Assembly: GCA_025055115.1 (NCBI GenBank)
Contig: JANWYJ010000033.1
Span: 62,001 to 126,000, forward strand
Direction: 5' to 3'
DNA from: Gemmata sp.
GTDB lineage: Bacteria; Planctomycetota; Planctomycetia; Gemmatales; Gemmataceae
Length of the DNA: 64,000 bases
Below the pieces are notes generated by a model. It did no database searches and was not told where the DNA came from. It was given only the letters and a program-made list of their open reading frames with translations. Shown here piece by piece: positions 29,704 through 37,655 of this stretch; position 1 is the stretch's first letter, and every line of letters begins with the position of its first letter. A program made the translations under genes and the position numbers.

Positions 29704-30753
29704 GTGGCTGTTCGAGCAGAACCGGTAGGACTCAGTGGCGACGATGCCAACGCGGTCGATCGTTTGCGTGCGGCCAGCGAGAGCATTCTCGAAGAATGCA
29801 GCAAGGTGATTGTCGGGCAGAAGGACGTGCTGGAACTTCTGCTCATTGCGTTATTATCGCAAGGTCATGCTCTGCTGGTCGGGGTGCCCGGGTTGGCGAA
29901 AACCCTCATGATCCGCACCCTGGCCGATAGCATGAACCTGTCGTTCAATCGCATTCAGTTCACACCGGATTTGATGCCTTCCGACATCACCGGTACCGAA
30001 ATGCTGCAAGAAGATCGCGCCACGGGTTCGCGAGCATTCCGTTTCTTGCAAGGGCCGATTTTCGCCAATGTGGTATTGGCCGATGAAATCAACCGCACGC
30101 CCCCGAAAACCCAATCGGCCTTGCTGGAAGCCATGCAAGAGAAGCAAGTGACCGTCGCCGGGCAACGTCATCACTTGCCCGAGCCGTTTTTCGTTCTGGC
30201 CACGCAAAATCCTATCGAGCAAGAAGGAACGTACCCACTGCCCGAAGCCCAGCAAGACCGTTTCATGTTCACCATCAACGTCGGCTATCCCTCGGAGGAG
30301 GATGAGTACCGCATCATCGAAGCGACGACGTCTGCAGCCACGATGCAGCCCAAACGGGTCATCGGTGCCGACGAGCTGCTGGAAATGCAGCAATTGGTTC
30401 GCCGGGTGCCGGTCGCCGGGTTTGTGATTCGCTATGCACTGAAGCTGGCTCGTCTAACACGCCCCGGTGCGCAGGATGGTGAAGCTCCTGATCCGAACGT
30501 TCCCGACTTCATTCAAAAATACGTCACTTGGGGGGCCGGGCCGCGGGCCGGGCAGAACCTCATCCTCGCGGCGAAGGCCCGGGCACTTTTGCGCGGGCGA
30601 ACCTACGTCGCCACCGAAGATGTGAAGGCTGTGGCCTTGCCGGTCATGCGGCATCGTGTGGTGACGAACTACAACGCCGATGCCGACCGCATTACCCCCG
30701 ACGAAATCATTCGCCGCTTGTTGGCCTTGGTGCCCGCCCGAAGCAGCGAGTAA
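29704..30753 (+). CDS. MoxR family AAA+ ATPase
   Basis: 349 residues from the GTG at 29704 (AGGTG five bases upstream), giving normal MoxR length; further upstream the frame reads through the end of the PQQ gene. Walker A GVPGLAKT, Walker B VVLADEINR, then TPPKTQSALLEAMQEKQVTV and the ATQNPIEQEGTYPLPEAQQDRF sensor region, all diagnostic of MoxR. These ATPases act as chaperones, usually with a von Willebrand-type partner, which here is the DUF58 gene 116 bp downstream. An 8-bp hairpin (30771-30778 with 30789-30796) lies between them without a T-run. Confidence 0.93.
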   Translation: MAVRAEPVGLSGDDANAVDRLRAASESILEECSKVIVGQKDVLELLLIALLSQGHALLVGVPGLAKTLMIRTLADSMNLSFNRIQFTPDLMPSDITGTEMLQEDRATGSRAFRFLQGPIFANVVLADEINRTPPKTQSALLEAMQEKQVTVAGQRHHLPEPFFVLATQNPIEQEGTYPLPEAQQDRFMFTINVGYPSEEDEYRIIEATTSAATMQPKRVIGADELLEMQQLVRRVPVAGFVIRYALKLARLTRPGAQDGEAPDPNVPDFIQKYVTWGAGPRAGQNLILAAKARALLRGRTYVATEDVKAVALPVMRHRVVTNYNADADRITPDEIIRRLLALVPARSSE

Positions 30754-30869
30754 GGCCGCGGCCAGGGGCCAGACCCTGCCTGACGGGCCAGGGTCTACCC
30801 CCAAAATGCCAACGCGGCCCAATGTCGCCCAGTGGTGTGTCACCGATCGTATCCTGCCACCAAAGTTTC

Positions 30870-31760
30870 ATGCTCATGCCTACGAATGCACTCGACCCCG
30901 CGGTTTTATCCCGTATCGACCGGCTCGAACTGGAAGCCCGGCAGTTCGTCGAGGGCTATCTGTCGGGCAAACATCGAAGCCCGCGCCATGGCTTTGCCGT
31001 CGAATTTGCCCAGCATCGCGAATACACCCCTGGTGACGACATCAAACACATCGATTGGAAGGTCTATGGCCGCACCGAGCGCTATTTCCTCAAACAATAC
31101 GAGCAAGAAACGAACCTTGTCGCTTGGCTGATCATCGACGCCAGCGAGTCGATGCGCTACGCCTCCGGTGCGCGAACCAAGTACGACCTGGCCTGCACAG
31201 CGGCCGCTGCAATGGCGTACTTGGTCCTGCAGCAGGCCGATAGCGTCGGGTTGAGTTTAGTGGCCAATGGTGTACGAGCTTATCTACGACCCAGTGGCCA
31301 GTGGAATCAGCTGCGCGAAGCCTGCCGCGTGATGGTCGATGGACCGTTTGCCGAAAGCGGCGGAATCGCTCGTGGCGTGGATGAACTGGCCAGCCGTACC
31401 GGACGGCGTGGTATCGTCTTTCTCTTCAGTGATCTGCTAGACGATGTTCCCGACCTACTGGCCGCCCTGCAGCACCTCCGCTATCAGAAGCACGAAGTGG
31501 TGGTGTTTCACACTCTGGATGCCGCGGAAATCGACTTCCCCTTCCGGCAAACGACTCTCTTTCGTGGCCTGGAGGGGCTGCCAGACATTCTCACCGATCC
31601 TGTTGGCATTCGCGACCAATACCTGGCGGCGTTTCAGGCCCACGTCGCGGCCCTCGAAGCGGGGCTTCGGCGGTTAGAAATCGACTACGTCCGCCTGCGC
31701 ACCGATGCCGACCTCGGCCACGACCTGGCCGCATACCTGCAAAAACGTCACGGCCGCTAA
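30870..31760 (+). CDS. DUF58 domain protein (MoxR partner)
   Basis: 296 residues. The start is uncertain: ATG 30870 or 30876, neither with a strong ribosome binding site. The N-terminal DUF58 core contains SGKHRSPRHGFAVEFAQHREY and GDDIKHIDWKVYGRTER. A von Willebrand A-like part follows with IIDASESMRYAS, which retains the DxSxS metal-site pattern. No membrane helix is seen. DUF58 proteins regularly accompany MoxR ATPases; the pair may assemble or mature an envelope component. Confidence 0.9.
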   Translation: MLMPTNALDPAVLSRIDRLELEARQFVEGYLSGKHRSPRHGFAVEFAQHREYTPGDDIKHIDWKVYGRTERYFLKQYEQETNLVAWLIIDASESMRYASGARTKYDLACTAAAAMAYLVLQQADSVGLSLVANGVRAYLRPSGQWNQLREACRVMVDGPFAESGGIARGVDELASRTGRRGIVFLFSDLLDDVPDLLAALQHLRYQKHEVVVFHTLDAAEIDFPFRQTTLFRGLEGLPDILTDPVGIRDQYLAAFQAHVAALEAGLRRLEIDYVRLRTDADLGHDLAAYLQKRHGR

Positions 31761-31868
31761 GACGCCTAAGCGCTGGCTGATGCCACGGCGACTACCCTCG
31801 GATCACTGCACGGATGCCGTGAACAAGCCGACCTCCACGATTCTTTCCCTGATTGAGGAGTTAGTACC

Positions 31869-32528
31869 ATGTTTCGACTCTCCCTGGCCTCGGCGCTGGT
31901 GATTGCTGCGGCTATCGCCGTGTTGGCCGACGACACCGTCTCCAAAAACCGCAACGCCCGCCCCCTGTTCAATGGAACCGACTTCACCGGCTGGCAAACC
32001 GCCACCGGCAAAGCCATCACTCAAGGGTGGGTGGTGCACGACGGCGCGATGGTGCGCGAATCCGCTGGCGGCGACATCTGGACCAAAGACCGCTTCGGCA
32101 ACTTCGTTTTGGAACTCGAATTCAAAACCGAAGGCAACAGCGGCGTCTTCATCCGAACCGACAAACCCACCGACAACGTCCAAACCGGCATCGAAATTCA
32201 AATCGACAAACCTACCACCAAACCCAGCAAGCACTCCGTCGGCGCACTGTACGATCTCGTCGCACCGACCAAGGACAACACCAAAAAAGACGACTGGAAC
32301 ACCCTGACAATCACCGCCGAGGGTAGCCGGATTACCGTGGTCATCAATGGTGAGAAGGTCAATGCGATGGACCTCGACCAATGGACCGAAGCCGGTAAAA
32401 ACCCCGACGGCAGCAAGAACAAATTCAAGATGGCCCTCAAAGACTTCAAGCGCGAAGGCCACATCGGCCTTCAGGACCACGGGGCCAAGGTGAGTTACCG
32501 GAACATCCGGCTGACGCCGCTGCCGTAG
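31869..32528 (+). CDS. Secreted DUF1080 protein (3-keto-disaccharide hydrolase-like)
   Basis: 219 residues with a signal peptide (FRLSLASALVIAAAIAVLA) and a single DUF1080 domain: RPLFNGTDFTGW at the start, GNFVLELEFKTEGNSGVFIR, then HIGLQDHGAKVSYRNIRL at the end. The fold is concanavalin-like. Some members cleave 3-keto-glycosides, and many copies occur in planctomycetes. GAGG lies eight bases upstream of the ATG. Confidence 0.9.
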   Translation: MFRLSLASALVIAAAIAVLADDTVSKNRNARPLFNGTDFTGWQTATGKAITQGWVVHDGAMVRESAGGDIWTKDRFGNFVLELEFKTEGNSGVFIRTDKPTDNVQTGIEIQIDKPTTKPSKHSVGALYDLVAPTKDNTKKDDWNTLTITAEGSRITVVINGEKVNAMDLDQWTEAGKNPDGSKNKFKMALKDFKREGHIGLQDHGAKVSYRNIRLTPLP

Positions 32529-32642
32529 TCTATGTAATTATGTGCATTATTATTCACTTGTCAAGTATTATGCTTCTTTTTTACGCCCAGCCTCAGCCCG
32601 ACTCGCTCGCGGCTATATCCTCGACCCTGTTGGAGCCAACCG

Positions 32643-33014
32643 ATGAATGGGATGCGCTTGGTCACCGTTGGATGGGTGACGATCGTTTTGGGACTCAGCT
32701 CGCTGCAGGCCGACGAAAAAGCCGATATGGCCAAGCTCGTCGGCAAGTGGGAAGTGACGAAGTCTGGCGGTGATACCCCGGTCGGAACCATCGTTTCTTT
32801 TGAAAAAGACGGCAAAATGACAGCTACCGTCAACCTCGAAGGGAAAGAGCTAAAACTCTCCGGGACCTACAAACTGATGGAGAAAAAATTGAAGGTCAGC
32901 CTGAAACTCAACGAAGAGCTGTTCGAACACGAGTTTGAGTTCAAGTGGAAAAGCGATGAGGAACTTGAACTGATCGACGGCGATAAGGTCGATACCCTGA
33001 AAAAAAAGAAATAA
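32643..33014 (+). CDS. Small secreted lipocalin-like protein (Gemmata-type paralogous family)
   Basis: 123 residues with a signal peptide (residues 1 to about 23, ending near LSSLQA). The mature part is beta-strand rich: KLVGKWEVTKSG, VSFEKDGKMTATV, LSGTYKLMEKKLKVSL, ending in a Lys-rich tail. The layout resembles TIGR03066-type proteins, a paralogous family described in Gemmata; that link is from memory. The stop TAA is duplicated in a tandem repeat. The 32529-32590 stretch upstream is unusually AT-rich for this window. Confidence 0.75.
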   Translation: MNGMRLVTVGWVTIVLGLSSLQADEKADMAKLVGKWEVTKSGGDTPVGTIVSFEKDGKMTATVNLEGKELKLSGTYKLMEKKLKVSLKLNEELFEHEFEFKWKSDEELELIDGDKVDTLKKKK

Positions 33015-33045
33015 CCGGCGTCGGAAAAAGAATAACCGGCGTCGG
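33012..33045. repeat. Stop-codon tandem duplication
   Basis: The 13-mer TAACCGGCGTCGG occurs at 33012-33024 and 33033-33045 (period 21 bp), each preceded by an A-rich AAAAAGAA(A). The first TAA is the stop of the small secreted protein gene. Confidence 0.9.
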
Positions 33046-33131
33046 AGGAAATGAGGTCGTTGGCCACTGCCGGTGGCCTCGGCAACTTGCGCCAGTCGAG
33101 GGGGGCTGTTCGGACGGAATCAGCCCCCACC

Positions 33132-33225
33132 ACGACGAACGCGGCCATCTTCCGCGGCCCGATCCACCGGGTGGTGCTTCTGGCGCTGGTGCCCTGAGCG
33201 GCGACGACGAACGCGGCCATCTTCC
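33132..33225. repeat. 72-bp-period intergenic repeat
   Basis: A 22-bp sequence containing GCGGCCATCTTCC is found at 33132-33153 and 33204-33225. The flanks are also similar (GATCCAC follows both). It lies between two convergent genes; 33046-33267 holds no supported gene. Confidence 0.85.
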
Positions 33226-33267
33226 ACTGTGCGATCCACTGGGGATGCTGCGTTCTGGCCCGTGGCA

Positions 33268-33768
33268 TCACACCTCGGGAATTTCGAGCTGATCGAGCGG
33301 GTCGGCTGGCGGATTGGCGGTATCGGCGGACGCTGGCGGATTGGCGGTATCAGCGGACGTTGGCGGATTGGCGGTATCGGCGGACGAAGGATGCCCTGGA
33401 AGGAGTTTGCCCACTTCGGTCCAATCGACCTGTTGCAGAATCTCGTCGATCTGCTGCACTACACCCTGGAGGCTGATCGCGGCCATTTCGAAGTTGGTGT
33501 GGGGGGAAAATTGTTTGTAATGGTGATGAAAATAGTCGGCAATGCGGCGGAGTTTCGGGAGTTTGCCTTTGAGGCGGCGGAGATAGTCGCCGTGGTCATG
33601 GCGTTGGAAGGCCGGCTCGACCGCGCGGATGCTATCGTAGAGTGTCCGCGGGACTTCCAGCATCTCGTCGCTCTGTTGGATTTCGTCGGCGTGTTTGAGA
33701 AAGGTGCGGATCATCCAGGCGTGGGCCAACACCGTGTTCAGTCGGGTCACGGCCTCGGCGGGGGTCAT
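33268..33768 (-). CDS. Conserved hypothetical protein with 9-residue C-terminal repeats
   Basis: 166 residues from the ATG at 33768, with GGAG six to ten bases upstream and lying just after the next gene's stop. The core is alpha-helical (TRLNTVLAHAWMIRTFLKH, LRRLKGKLPKLRRIADYF) and looks like a planctomycete-conserved protein of unknown function. The C-terminus carries three copies of SADTANPP(T/A) encoded by a 27-bp tandem repeat at 33307-33387. It lies directly behind a membrane protein gene with only 5 bp between, so both are probably one transcript. Confidence 0.75.
   Translation of the reverse strand: MTPAEAVTRLNTVLAHAWMIRTFLKHADEIQQSDEMLEVPRTLYDSIRAVEPAFQRHDHGDYLRRLKGKLPKLRRIADYFHHHYKQFSPHTNFEMAAISLQGVVQQIDEILQQVDWTEVGKLLPGHPSSADTANPPTSADTANPPASADTANPPADPLDQLEIPEV
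33307..33387. repeat. Three 27-bp tandem units inside a coding region
   Basis: Three consecutive 27-bp units (33307-33333, 33334-33360, 33361-33387), each starting TGGCGGATTGGCGGTATC, differ by one to two bases. They encode the SADTANPP repeats near the C-terminus of the minus-strand protein, so copy-number change would keep the frame. Confidence 0.9.
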
Positions 33769-33773
33769 CACGA

Positions 33774-34487
33774 TCACTCCGCTTGCGTGGGCGCACGGGG
33801 CGCTGTAGCCACGGGTTTGGGAGCGGCGGCCCGTTGCGCCTCCCCGGCCTCTTTGGAGTAAAGCACAAGGAACGTACCGCACGCGACCAGCACAATCCCC
33901 ACCGGCAGGTGCCACGATGGCATCTCCCAGCCAAAGTGCCACGGATAACCCGGTTTGGGGTGCCACACCAAGCTTAGGAGCGTATTGATCAAGGGGGCTA
34001 GCGCGAAAATCAGGGGGGCGATCAACACGCGATACGAAGCTAAATACTTGCTTTTGCCCGCGCGGAATTCATCCAGTTCGTTTTCGAGTGCCGCTTTGGC
34101 CTCGGGGTGTGTTTCCGCGGCCATTTTGGCGACGAGAGCGGCTTCACGGGTTTCAAATTCCCCTTTGGCGGTATCCACAGCCGCTTTGCTGGCGAAAATC
34201 ACGCAAATCGCCCCCACAGCCCCAGCGACACCAGCCAAGGCACTGAAGACGAGGCCATTGAGCTTCCAATCGGGTTTGGCATCGTCACGGAGGCTCATGA
34301 GGGCCAGCGGAATGACGACCGCGATGACAAAATACGCCACACCGACGCACAAAATCGAAGCCAGGCGCCCGCCGATAGTGCCCGGTTTGGTCGTCAGTTC
34401 GGTACCACCGTAGAAGATGATGGGCACGTACGTGCCCCACGCTAACCCCGCAACGATCACATACACCCACCACGGGATGTTGCTCAT
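33774..34487 (-). CDS. Conserved multi-pass membrane protein
   Basis: 237 residues from the ATG at 34487; the frame is open upstream but not convincing. About five membrane helices: WWVYVIVAGLAWGTYVPIIF, LASILCVGVAYFVIAVVIPL, LVFSALAGVAGAVGAICVIF, then after a helical cytoplasmic loop (residues about 112-145, rich in Glu/Lys) LIAPLIFALAPLINTLLSLV and LPVGIVLVACGTFLVLYS. It ends in an Ala/Pro tail. The first helices slightly resemble DMT-type carriers, but no family is named. It sits 5 bp before the hypothetical at 33268. Confidence 0.75.
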   Translation of the reverse strand: MSNIPWWVYVIVAGLAWGTYVPIIFYGGTELTTKPGTIGGRLASILCVGVAYFVIAVVIPLALMSLRDDAKPDWKLNGLVFSALAGVAGAVGAICVIFASKAAVDTAKGEFETREAALVAKMAAETHPEAKAALENELDEFRAGKSKYLASYRVLIAPLIFALAPLINTLLSLVWHPKPGYPWHFGWEMPSWHLPVGIVLVACGTFLVLYSKEAGEAQRAAAPKPVATAPRAPTQAE

Positions 34488-34587
34488 GGGAAACCCATAA
34501 ACGCAGACAGCGGAGTGGTGTGTTCCGAAGGTGAACGGATCGAGCCGTCGCCTTCGTCCCACCCCATTCCGCATTGAAGGGAAGGAG

Positions 34588-34660
34588 TGACCCTATCGGG
34601 ATTCGAACCCGAGTTCCCGCCTTGAAAGGGCGGTGTCCTAGGCCACTAGACGATAGGGCC
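34588..34660 (-). tRNA. tRNA-Glu (anticodon UUC)
   Basis: The minus strand folds into a 73-nt cloverleaf. The acceptor stem is GGCCCTA with TAGGGTC and discriminator A. The anticodon stem CCGCC/GGCGG holds the loop CTTTCAA, giving anticodon TTC. The T-arm contains GGTTCGAATCC. CCA is not encoded. It lies on its own between the membrane protein gene and a repeat-rich region. Confidence 0.95.
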
Positions 34661-34722
34661 GCTGTATCCTCAACAATGAGGACACACAATTATTAGGAAC
34701 GGTTCGCCTGCGCGTCAACAGG

Positions 34723-34863
34723 GGGTCAACAACTCAGTCCCGATGGCTGCCATCTTCCGATGAAGTTTTCTCGTCCTGGATAATCGAATCGTACTGGGTT
34801 AACAACTCAATCCTGATGGGTCAACAACTCAATCCCGATGGGTCAACAACTCAATCCCGATGG
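34723..34863. repeat. Tandem 22-bp repeats (GGGTCAACAACTCAATCC)
   Basis: Four copies of a 24-bp sequence starting GGGT(C/T)AACAACTCA are at 34723-34746, 34796-34819, 34818-34841 and 34840-34863. The last three are tandem with a 22-bp period. They lie in a 634-bp stretch (34661-35294) without a supported gene. Confidence 0.92.
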
Positions 34864-35066
34864 CCCTAGATTACCGCTTTCTGCCTGCCAGAACTGAACG
34901 TGTGTTTTACTCTTCGCCAGCCGAGAGCACAATTCAATTCAGATCGGATGGCCGCCATCTTCCTGCCAGAGACCGTCTTGCTGTCCGCGATAAGAGACTA
35001 TCTTGCTGTCCGCGATACATAACGACACAGCCACCACTCAGTTCCGATGGCCGCATTTTCCTGCGG
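34741..35066. repeat. Dispersed GATGGCNGCCATCTTCC element, three copies
   Basis: The inverted repeat GATGGC-N-GCCATC followed by TTCC occurs near 34742-34758 and 34947-34963, and in decayed form (GATGGCCGCATTTTCC) at 35046-35061. Shorter relatives (CGGCCATCTTCC) are found at 33142 and 33214. A 16-base pair (CTTGCTGTCCGCGATA) is also repeated near 34980 and 35003. Confidence 0.75.
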
Positions 35067-35099
35067 CAATAGCGTGTCGGGGGGGGTGTTGGGCTGGGT

Positions 35100-35207
35100 G
35101 GTAATAGCCTCGGTACCGGCTCGTAAGGAGTGTTTCGGCCCAGTGCGTCAGCCGGCAGCTGCGGGCGGTGGTGGCAACAGGTTCAGTGCCGACGCGTAAG
35201 GAGTGTT
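35100..35207. repeat. Imperfect 35-bp duplication before trxA
   Basis: 35-bp sequences at 35100-35134 and 35173-35207 match at about 27 of 35 positions and both end CGTAAGGAGTGTT. The second lies directly upstream of the trxA promoter candidate. Confidence 0.6.
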
Positions 35208-35209
35208 GG

Positions 35210-35238
35210 TTGGTCCGGTAGTCTCTATCGTGTAGAAT
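35210..35238 (+). promoter_or_regulatory. Candidate trxA promoter
   Basis: TTGGTC at 35210-35215 and TAGAAT at 35233-35238 with a 17-bp spacer form a reasonable sigma-70 promoter, giving a leader of about 50 nt before trxA. Confidence 0.5.
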
Positions 35239-35294
35239 GGCCCTAGATATTCGCCGCATTGGCGGATACTTTCACTGCCTGTGAGGATGCGATT

Positions 35295-35624
35295 ATGGCC
35301 AGCCCAAATGTTATCGAATTGACGGAAGCCAATTGGAATGAACACGTCTCCGGAAACACCTTATTGGTTGCGGATTTCTGGGCACCCTGGTGCGGCCCAT
35401 GCCGCCGCCTTTCGCCCACCATCGACGCCATTGCCGATCAATTCGCAGGCAAGGTGAAGGTCGGCAAACTCAATGTTGATGAAAACCCCAATCTCGCGGT
35501 CAAGTACGATGTGATGACCATTCCGCGCATTCTTTTCTTCAAAGGCAGCGATAAACCCATCCACACCGAAAGCGGCGTTCTTTCACCAGATGAATTGGCG
35601 CAACTGATCACCAAACTCGCGTAA
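35295..35624 (+). CDS. trxA: Thioredoxin
   Basis: 109 residues from the ATG at 35295 with GAGGA upstream; an in-frame ATG 36 bp earlier lies within the likely leader. The redox motif WAPWCGPC (C33, C36) and the cis-Pro loop TIPRILFF are typical. It is a cytoplasmic disulfide reductase for general thiol balance. Monocistronic between a repeat-rich region and a convergent serine hydrolase. Confidence 0.95.
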   Translation: MASPNVIELTEANWNEHVSGNTLLVADFWAPWCGPCRRLSPTIDAIADQFAGKVKVGKLNVDENPNLAVKYDVMTIPRILFFKGSDKPIHTESGVLSPDELAQLITKLA

Positions 35625-35728
35625 CTGGCGTGTCAATAGAGAGCTGAGAGCTGGCAGGCGGTCGTCCCCGCATCAAGCGGGCAGCGCACGATGGATCCGC
35701 CCACGACTGCCCCCGGGTGCCTGCGCTT

Positions 35729-36892
35729 TCACCGGCCGACCGCTTGGGCCACAATCGTGCCCACCTCGCGCCGCAGCCGCGCGACATTGCCTTTGTCATC
35801 AGGATGAACACGATGGGTGAGGATGATGACAGCGGTTTTTGTTCCCGGATCGATCCAAATACTGGTGCCAGTAAAGCCGGTGTGACCGTAGCCCTCACCT
35901 TTCTTGAAGCGGTCGCCGCGTGGACCTGAGTAACTCGTATCGACATCCCAACCCAGCGCGCGCAGTCCGGTACTTTCCTGGCCTTTGCTGACAATCGGAA
36001 CCGGGTGAGGCTTTGTGAACAATTGTACGGTTTTCTCTTCGAGAATGCGCACACCATCCAGTTCCCCGCCGCGAAGCAACATCCGGCAGTAACGGGCTAG
36101 ATCGTCGGCGGTGGAGAACAGACCGGCATGTCCGGCGACACCCCCCATTCGGTAGGCGCGCGGATCGTGAACTTCACCCAGAATCGTTTTCCCATCGCGT
36201 AAACCGGTGGGGGCGAGCCGTTCCCGACGCTGCGGCGGTGGGTTGAAACCGGTGTCGGTCATCTTGAGCGGTTCAAAAACATGCTTGTGTGCGAATTGAT
36301 CCAGCGGCTGGCCACTGATCCGTTCAACCAATTCACCCAACACAATAAAGCCAACGTCACTATAGCGGAATTGCGTGCCGGGCGGCCCTTGGAGCTTCAG
36401 GTTCGCGATCCGCTCCAGGGCTTTGGCCCGGCCATCGGCATAGTCGGTCAGGGCATTATCAGGAATCAACCCGGAGGTGTGTAATAACAGTTGGGCAATG
36501 GTGACGCGGTCTTTGTCGTGGGCGGCAAACTGCGGCCAATAATCGCTGACACGATCATCGAGGCGGATTTTGCCCTGCTGGATGAGCAACATGATGGCTG
36601 TCCCGGTTGCGATGGGCTTGGTCAGGGAGGCGAGGTCAAAGATCGTGTCCGTGGTCATGGTGGTCTTGTGGGGCTGCAGGGTGCGATGGCCGAAGGCTTT
36701 GCGATAAACAACCTGATCGTCGTGGAGGACGACAATGACAGCGCCTGGGCACTCGCCGCGATCAATCGCACCGGTAGTGGCTTTGTCGATCGCCGCCAGT
36801 TGGGCTGCATCCCAGGGAGCCGCGGCGGCCGGCGACACAAAAGCCAAAAAGGCAAAAGCCCATAGCGTCAGTAGCCCCACCCAACGTAACAT
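35729..36892 (-). CDS. Exported serine hydrolase (class C beta-lactamase / PBP-like)
   Basis: 387 residues from the ATG at 36892 (GAGGAA six bases upstream). Signal peptide MLRWVGLLTLWAFAFLAF to about residue 25. Catalytic motifs: SLTK (Ser nucleophile, SxxK), YSDVGF (YxN-like, here Y-S-D) and HTG in GYGHTGFTG (KTG-like). These define the beta-lactamase/transpeptidase-like family, which also contains esterases and D-aminopeptidases, so a beta-lactam role is not implied. GVAGHAGLFSTADDLARY is common to the peptidoglycan-acting members. Confidence 0.88.
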   Translation of the reverse strand: MLRWVGLLTLWAFAFLAFVSPAAAAPWDAAQLAAIDKATTGAIDRGECPGAVIVVLHDDQVVYRKAFGHRTLQPHKTTMTTDTIFDLASLTKPIATGTAIMLLIQQGKIRLDDRVSDYWPQFAAHDKDRVTIAQLLLHTSGLIPDNALTDYADGRAKALERIANLKLQGPPGTQFRYSDVGFIVLGELVERISGQPLDQFAHKHVFEPLKMTDTGFNPPPQRRERLAPTGLRDGKTILGEVHDPRAYRMGGVAGHAGLFSTADDLARYCRMLLRGGELDGVRILEEKTVQLFTKPHPVPIVSKGQESTGLRALGWDVDTSYSGPRGDRFKKGEGYGHTGFTGTSIWIDPGTKTAVIILTHRVHPDDKGNVARLRREVGTIVAQAVGR

Positions 36893-37052
36893 GGCAATTC
36901 CTCGTATCGGTGCGAGAGAAACGCAAACCTTGGCATCACTCCTTGATGAATTGGGTCGCCCGCGGTCGTACCGCCTTACTGGAAAGTGGCCATCCATCAT
37001 TTTGCTGCCTCAGGCGGTTCACCACCCGTGGTGTCGGCGGTGGTTGTCCCGA

Positions 37053-37376
37053 TCACTCCACCATGGCCAAGAGGGCTTGCATTTCGCCTTCCGCGTGGGT
37101 GTCGCCAGCTTCGCGGGCCGCCTGAATGCCGCGGCGAAGGATGTCGGCGGCTTCGTCGGTGCGTTCCAATCGCAACAAGGCTTGAGCGCATTGGAGGAAG
37201 GCGGGGATATACGGGCTGGCCGTGGTGCGGGCCATGAGGTCGCGCAGCACCTCGACACAGGCGGCATCGTCGCCGGCGCTGGCATGTTCCATGGCCAAAC
37301 CGTAGCGGAGAAAGGCATCGTCGGGGTCTTCGGCCAACAGGGCTTCGATTTGGGCCATCCGGGGAGTTCGCGCCAT
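37053..37376 (-). CDS. Small TPR-like protein
   Basis: 107 residues from the ATG at 37376; the open frame continues upstream but lacks conservation. Two helical repeat units typical of tetratricopeptides: IEALLAEDPDDAFLRYGLAMEHASAG and YIPAFLQCAQALLRLERTDEAADIL. No signal or membrane segment. TPR proteins mediate protein binding; the partner is unknown. Confidence 0.7.
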   Translation of the reverse strand: MARTPRMAQIEALLAEDPDDAFLRYGLAMEHASAGDDAACVEVLRDLMARTTASPYIPAFLQCAQALLRLERTDEAADILRRGIQAAREAGDTHAEGEMQALLAMVE

Positions 37377-37655
37377 ACAATCGTTTCCATTGCGAGGAAA
37401 AATACCATCACCGGGCCGCATTTCCTGAAGTTGGGGTGACCGACCGGCGTTTCTGGCACTGGTCTTTGATCCCTGTCCCGGCGCAACCGGTACACCCGGC
37501 ATCGTTTGCGAATCCGGCCAACCGGTCCTTTCGCTTCATCGTATACGCCCGGTGCAATACAGCGCAGGGGTGCTGGCGATTGGGTTGGACCACGAAGCCG
37601 GCATCGAGCTTTGGCCGCGGAAATTCCGAACAACACTATGCCTTGATACGACGGA

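Noticed and set aside
33073-33861. 262-codon + strand frame over the hypothetical gene
   Set aside because: Starts in the intergenic repeats and is low-complexity; the minus-strand frame has a ribosome binding site and a proper helical protein.
34588-35294. Integrated element at the tRNA-Glu
   Set aside because: No integrase gene and no second copy of the tRNA 3' end could be found.
35729-36892. Antibiotic-resistance beta-lactamase
   Set aside because: The motifs only place it in the broad serine hydrolase family, whose members are mostly peptidases or esterases.
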